From UBA2979 sp963694535 (lineage in GTDB: Bacteria; Chloroflexota; Dehalococcoidia; UBA2979): a stretch of DNA of 8,206 nt. Positions 5,301 through 8,206 of this stretch are shown piece by piece. The stretch is from assembly GCA_963694535.1 (NCBI GenBank), contig CAVODE010000078.1, positions 1 through 8,206 of the forward strand, given 5' to 3'. Position numbers and translations under genes: made by a program. Numbering within the stretch: position 1 is the first letter of the stretch; each line of letters opens with the position of its first letter. The notes beneath the pieces are model-generated. The model searched no databases. It was given only the letters and a program-made list of their open reading frames with translations, and was not told the origin of the DNA.

Positions 5301-7412
5301 GATACAAATATTGAAAGCTTTTTATATATTGCTTTAGTGATCGGCGCGATCGCGATAGGATTTGCTCTACTCAGGGCTCGTGCGGTTATGGCAGTAGATG
5401 ACGGAAACGATGCTATGCGGGGAATCGCTAGCGCGATTCAAGAAGGAGCTGCATCCTTCCTAAAGCGAGAGTATACGTTCCTTGCTGGCTTTGTTGCAGC
5501 TATGTTTGTGGTTCTCTTAGTCTTCATTGACTTAGATGCGCTTACAAAGTTAGAAGATGTCAAGAATCCAGACACGTTCAAATTCGCCACATCAATTTCA
5601 TACGTAATTGGTGCAATTCTTTCTGCTGGGGCTGGCTATCTAGGTATGATGATTGCGGTCCGAGCTAACGTTCGCACGGCCGCATCAGCACAAAATGGGC
5701 TTAATAGTGCGCTAAAAGTAGCTTTCAACTCTGGAACAGTCATGGGAATGACTGTTGTTGGACTCGGGCTGATGGGACTAACATTGTTATACCTAATTTG
5801 GCAGGATCCAGCACCTTTGGCCGGATTCGCGTTCGGAGCTTCTTCAATCGCCCTATTTGCCCGAGTTGGTGGCGGTATTTTCACTAAAGCGGCTGACGTC
5901 GGAGCTGACCTCGTCGGTAAAGTCGAAGCAGGAATTCCCGAGGATGACCCGAGAAACCCCGCAACAATCGCTGACAATGTTGGAGATAACGTTGGAGATG
6001 TTGCTGGGATGGGAGCAGACTTATTTGAATCCTACGTGGGATCTATGGTTGCAACTATGACTCTAGCCGTGCTTGCTGTGGCTGGAGCGTCGTCAGTTGG
6101 AAGTAAAGAGCTTTTTGATGGTAGTGCCGAATATGCTTCTAAACCCATTGTTCTCCCAATTTTAATAGCCGCAATCGGCATAGTCTCCGCCATCATTGGC
6201 ACATTTTTCGTAAGAACAAAAGAAGGTGCAACCCAGGGCGATCTGCTCTGGGCTCTAAGAAATGGAGTATTCGCTGCCTCAGGTCTTGTATTAATTGGAG
6301 CAGCTATAGCGATTCAAGCTCTTGAATTAGATTGGGCTCTGTTCTGGATAATCTTAGTAGGCTTAATAGCAGGTCAAATCATTGGTACAGCTACTGAAGG
6401 TTTCACCTCGTCAGAGGGTTTCAACATTGGTCCAATCAAATACAGTCCTACGGTTGACCTAGCTAAACAGGCCGAAGCCGGTGCAGGTCCGATTATTATT
6501 GGTGGCCTTAGTTTAGGAATGTTATCCACGGTAATTCCAATGATCACCGTGGTTATCGCATTGATTATTGCCAACAGTCTAGGTGGATTCTATGGAGTAG
6601 CGCTAGCTGCGGTCGGTATGCTGGCTCCATTAGGCATAACTTTGGCCACCGACGCGTATGGCCCAGTTGCTGACAACGCCGGCGGGATAGCCGAACAAGC
6701 CGGTCTCGATCCTGAGGTGCGTGATCGAACTGACGCTCTTGATCAACTAGGAAATACTACTGCCGCCACTGGCAAAGGATTTGCCATTGGCTCGGCCATG
6801 TTGACGTCAATAGCACTCTTAGCAACATTCGCTACGGTTACTAATCTTGGATTAGAGGATCTCAGCCTACTAAAAGTAAATGTCATGGCAGGCTTACTTA
6901 TTGGTGCGTTAATGCCTTTTGTATTCTCTGCACTATCGATGGGTGCTGTTGGTCGTGCTGCACAAGCGATGGTAGAAGAAGTAAGAAGACAATTTCGCGA
7001 ACACCCAGGGATTATGGATGGGTCCGAACAACCTGACCACCAGCGTGCTATTAGAATTTCAACTGATGGCTCGCTTCGAGAAATGATCGTACCTGGGTTC
7101 TTGGCCGTATTAGTCCCAATCGTCGTCGGAATTATTTTCGATGCCCCCGGCCTTGGTGGGCTTCTTATTGGATCAATCGCTGCTGGTTCGATGTTAGCGA
7201 TTATGATGTCAAACTCTGGCGGAGCATGGGATAACGCCAAAAAATATGTCGAGGAAGGCCATTTTGGCGGTAAAAACTCTGAGGCTCACAAAGCCGCTGT
7301 AGTTGGAGATACCGTTGGCGATCCGTTTAAGGACACGTCTGGCCCATCACTCAATATATTATTGAAACTGATGGCAATTGTTGCTGTGGTCTTTGGGCCA
7401 CTATTCTTATAG
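5298..7412 (+). CDS. hppA: Membrane-bound ion-pumping pyrophosphatase (K+-dependent type)
   Basis: This 704-residue integral membrane enzyme couples hydrolysis of pyrophosphate to pumping of H+ or Na+ out of the cytoplasm. The length and roughly sixteen hydrophobic helices fit the family. Substrate and Mg-binding motifs are DVGADLVGKVE (200-210), the Asp-rich DNVGDNVGDVAGMGADLFES (226-245), the DAYGPVADNAGG region (452-463), and the C-terminal GDTVGDPFKDTSGPS (670-684). In GNTTAATGKG (485-494), Ala489 and Gly492 occupy the places that are Lys and Thr in K+-independent enzymes, so K+ dependence is expected. Glu244 in DLFESY is where Na+-pumping members carry their key Glu, but some H+ pumps share it, so the ion is undecided. 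The start is TTG at 5298, with AAAGGG (5283-5288) 9 bases upstream; it gives a first helix at about 6-25. The peroxiredoxin gene follows after 36 bases. Confidence 0.97.
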   Translation: MDTNIESFLYIALVIGAIAIGFALLRARAVMAVDDGNDAMRGIASAIQEGAASFLKREYTFLAGFVAAMFVVLLVFIDLDALTKLEDVKNPDTFKFATSISYVIGAILSAGAGYLGMMIAVRANVRTAASAQNGLNSALKVAFNSGTVMGMTVVGLGLMGLTLLYLIWQDPAPLAGFAFGASSIALFARVGGGIFTKAADVGADLVGKVEAGIPEDDPRNPATIADNVGDNVGDVAGMGADLFESYVGSMVATMTLAVLAVAGASSVGSKELFDGSAEYASKPIVLPILIAAIGIVSAIIGTFFVRTKEGATQGDLLWALRNGVFAASGLVLIGAAIAIQALELDWALFWIILVGLIAGQIIGTATEGFTSSEGFNIGPIKYSPTVDLAKQAEAGAGPIIIGGLSLGMLSTVIPMITVVIALIIANSLGGFYGVALAAVGMLAPLGITLATDAYGPVADNAGGIAEQAGLDPEVRDRTDALDQLGNTTAATGKGFAIGSAMLTSIALLATFATVTNLGLEDLSLLKVNVMAGLLIGALMPFVFSALSMGAVGRAAQAMVEEVRRQFREHPGIMDGSEQPDHQRAIRISTDGSLREMIVPGFLAVLVPIVVGIIFDAPGLGGLLIGSIAAGSMLAIMMSNSGGAWDNAKKYVEEGHFGGKNSEAHKAAVVGDTVGDPFKDTSGPSLNILLKLMAIVAVVFGPLFL

Positions 7413-7448
7413 ACATTTGCTGAATGAAAAAATGGTAAGGAAATAACT

Positions 7449-7898
7449 ATGACAAACATCCAAATTGGACAAGACGCTCCTGACTTTACACTGGTTGATG
7501 AGACGGGCGAAGAAGTTACTCTTTCATCTTTTAAGGGTGAAACAGTTGTCTTAGTCTTTTACCCGTTTGACTTTTCTCCCCCCTGCACTAGCGAAATGTG
7601 CACTATTCGAGATGATTTTTCTGGCTGGGGTACGTCTGGGGCAAAAGTGTTTGGCATAAGTAGAGACAGTAAGTTTTGTCACGCAGCCTTCAAAGAATCA
7701 CAAAATTTACCTATAACTTTGCTTGCCGACACCAAAGGTGAGGTTGCAAAAAAGTATGACGTATGGAATGAGACGGCCGGATTTGCCGAACGTGGGACAT
7801 TCATTATCGATGGCGAAGGAAAAGTAACATATACAGTGCATAATCCAGCACCAGAAATTCGAGACCATTCCGTAATTGAAGAGTATCTCAGAGGCTAA
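7449..7898 (+). CDS. Peroxiredoxin, Bcp/AhpE-like (AhpC/TSA family)
   Basis: This 149-residue cytoplasmic thiol peroxidase reduces hydrogen peroxide or organic peroxides. The thioredoxin-like fold starts with GQDAPDFTLVDETG (7-20) and a KGE-VVLVFYP strand. The active site PFDFSPPCTSEMC puts the peroxidatic cysteine at Cys46. Cys51, five residues later, is where Bcp-type enzymes have a resolving cysteine. The usual P-x3-T-x2-C motif has Ser43 for Thr, a conservative change. Arg115 in ERGTFIID is the conserved catalytic arginine. A third cysteine, Cys77, is in SKFCHAAF. There is no signal peptide. AAGGAA (7437-7442) lies 6 bases before the ATG. It is 36 bases after hppA with no terminator visible, so co-transcription is likely. 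The exact subfamily and the electron donor are not determined. Confidence 0.94.
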   Translation: MTNIQIGQDAPDFTLVDETGEEVTLSSFKGETVVLVFYPFDFSPPCTSEMCTIRDDFSGWGTSGAKVFGISRDSKFCHAAFKESQNLPITLLADTKGEVAKKYDVWNETAGFAERGTFIIDGEGKVTYTVHNPAPEIRDHSVIEEYLRG

Positions 7899-7933
7899 TT
7901 GAGCTGTTTATTTTTTTGGTTAGGTAGCGTCAC

Positions 7934-8206
7934 TTGAATCTCGCTAATCTCAGTGTTGGGACCACGCTCGACCTTAAGCTGAATTTTTCAGTTGCTACGA
8001 TATCCGAGTATCTCGTAGCAACCGGTGATGATTCGGATATGTGGATCCAAGAATCAATAGTTCCTCCGCCACTAGTGAGTGCCGGAATTTTAGCGGAATT
8101 GATGAAGCAAGTTAAACTGCCGTCCAACCTAATGCATACCGGACAAGAACAGACAGCCTACAGTGCCGTACCAGCTAATTCAGACCTCTTAGCCAGCATA
8201 ACCCTA
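7934..8206 (+). CDS. MaoC/FAS1-like hotdog dehydratase protein, N-terminal part (cut by window edge)
   Basis: An open frame runs from TTG at 7934 to the window end (91 codons). An in-frame TAG at 7925-7927 excludes any earlier start, and the next Met (residue 36) would cut into conserved sequence. A weak AGG-containing site precedes the TTG. The protein reads EYLVATGDD (25-33), then VPPPLVSAGILAELM (43-57), and LMHTGQEQTAYSAVPANSD (66-84). These resemble the N-terminal hotdog region of MaoC/FAS1-like dehydratases that act on acyl-CoA thioesters. The catalytic G-D-x-N-P-x-H pattern of (R)-enoyl-CoA hydratases is not present: after GDD the equivalent place of His is Trp37. This first hotdog may therefore be structural, with any catalytic copy further downstream. 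It follows the peroxiredoxin by 35 bases. The family is probable, the substrate unknown. Confidence 0.7.
   Translation, partial: MNLANLSVGTTLDLKLNFSVATISEYLVATGDDSDMWIQESIVPPPLVSAGILAELMKQVKLPSNLMHTGQEQTAYSAVPANSDLLASITL

Noticed and set aside
6743..7240. 165-codon open frame on the minus strand inside hppA
   Set aside because: It is antisense to conserved hppA motifs and gives an Ile/Ala/Pro-rich product typical of a shadow of membrane-protein codons.
7887..7917. Possible Rho-independent terminator after the peroxiredoxin gene
   Set aside because: There is a T-rich run (7908-7917), but the best upstream stem is only CTCA/TGAG with a nine-base loop, too weak to call.
7930..8127. Minus-strand open frame near the right edge
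   Set aside because: It is antisense to the hotdog protein, whose plus-strand translation has recognisable motifs and runs open to the window end.

Overview
The window is an ordinary bacterial chromosomal segment of about 8.2 kb. It is densely coding, with a moderate G+C content judged by eye. It holds twelve protein genes, two of them cut by the window edges, and a divergent promoter region near 3.1 kb. I see no tRNA, rRNA, mobile element or CRISPR array. No intergenic stretch exceeds 170 bases. The combination of a K+-dependent-type membrane pyrophosphatase, extended FmdB-type zinc ribbons, an rnhB-yraN pair and an acyl-CoA dehydratase-like hotdog protein reminds me of Chloroflexota, perhaps a marine SAR202/Dehalococcoidia-like lineage. 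That placement is inference from general familiarity and was not tested.

The left part, 1-3108, is read on the minus strand. In transcription order it runs: a small 4-oxalocrotonate tautomerase-like enzyme (2911-3108); the membrane AAA+ zinc protease FtsH (815-2758); then the ribosomal proteins bL21 (rplU), bL27 (rpmA) and the start of bL31 (rpmE, running off the left edge). The ribosomal trio is closely spaced with Shine-Dalgarno sites and has its own plausible sigma-70-type promoter in the 89-base gap after ftsH. ftsH has one or two candidate promoters in its upstream gap, including a TGC-TATAAT extended -10.

The right part, 3166-8206, is read on the plus strand. It begins with rnhB (RNase HII) and, 12 bases later, a YraN/UPF0102 protein whose nuclease-type signature residues have been replaced. 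Two tandem paralogous FmdB-like zinc ribbon proteins follow. A 169-base gap holds three perfect TCGAGG hexamers, a possible promoter and a possible 16-residue leader ORF. Then come hppA (ion-pumping pyrophosphatase, TTG start), a Bcp-type peroxiredoxin, and the first 91 codons of a MaoC/FAS1-like hotdog dehydratase protein that continues past the right edge.

Functionally, the genes cover translation (bL21, bL27, bL31), membrane protein quality control (FtsH), removal of ribonucleotides from DNA (RNase HII), energy coupling through pyrophosphate (HppA), peroxide defence (peroxiredoxin) and probable acyl-CoA or aromatic-type metabolism (hotdog protein, tautomerase). I found no convincing new multi-gene system. 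The points most worth a second look are the apparently inactivated YraN, the repeat-bearing hppA leader and the FmdB tandem pair.
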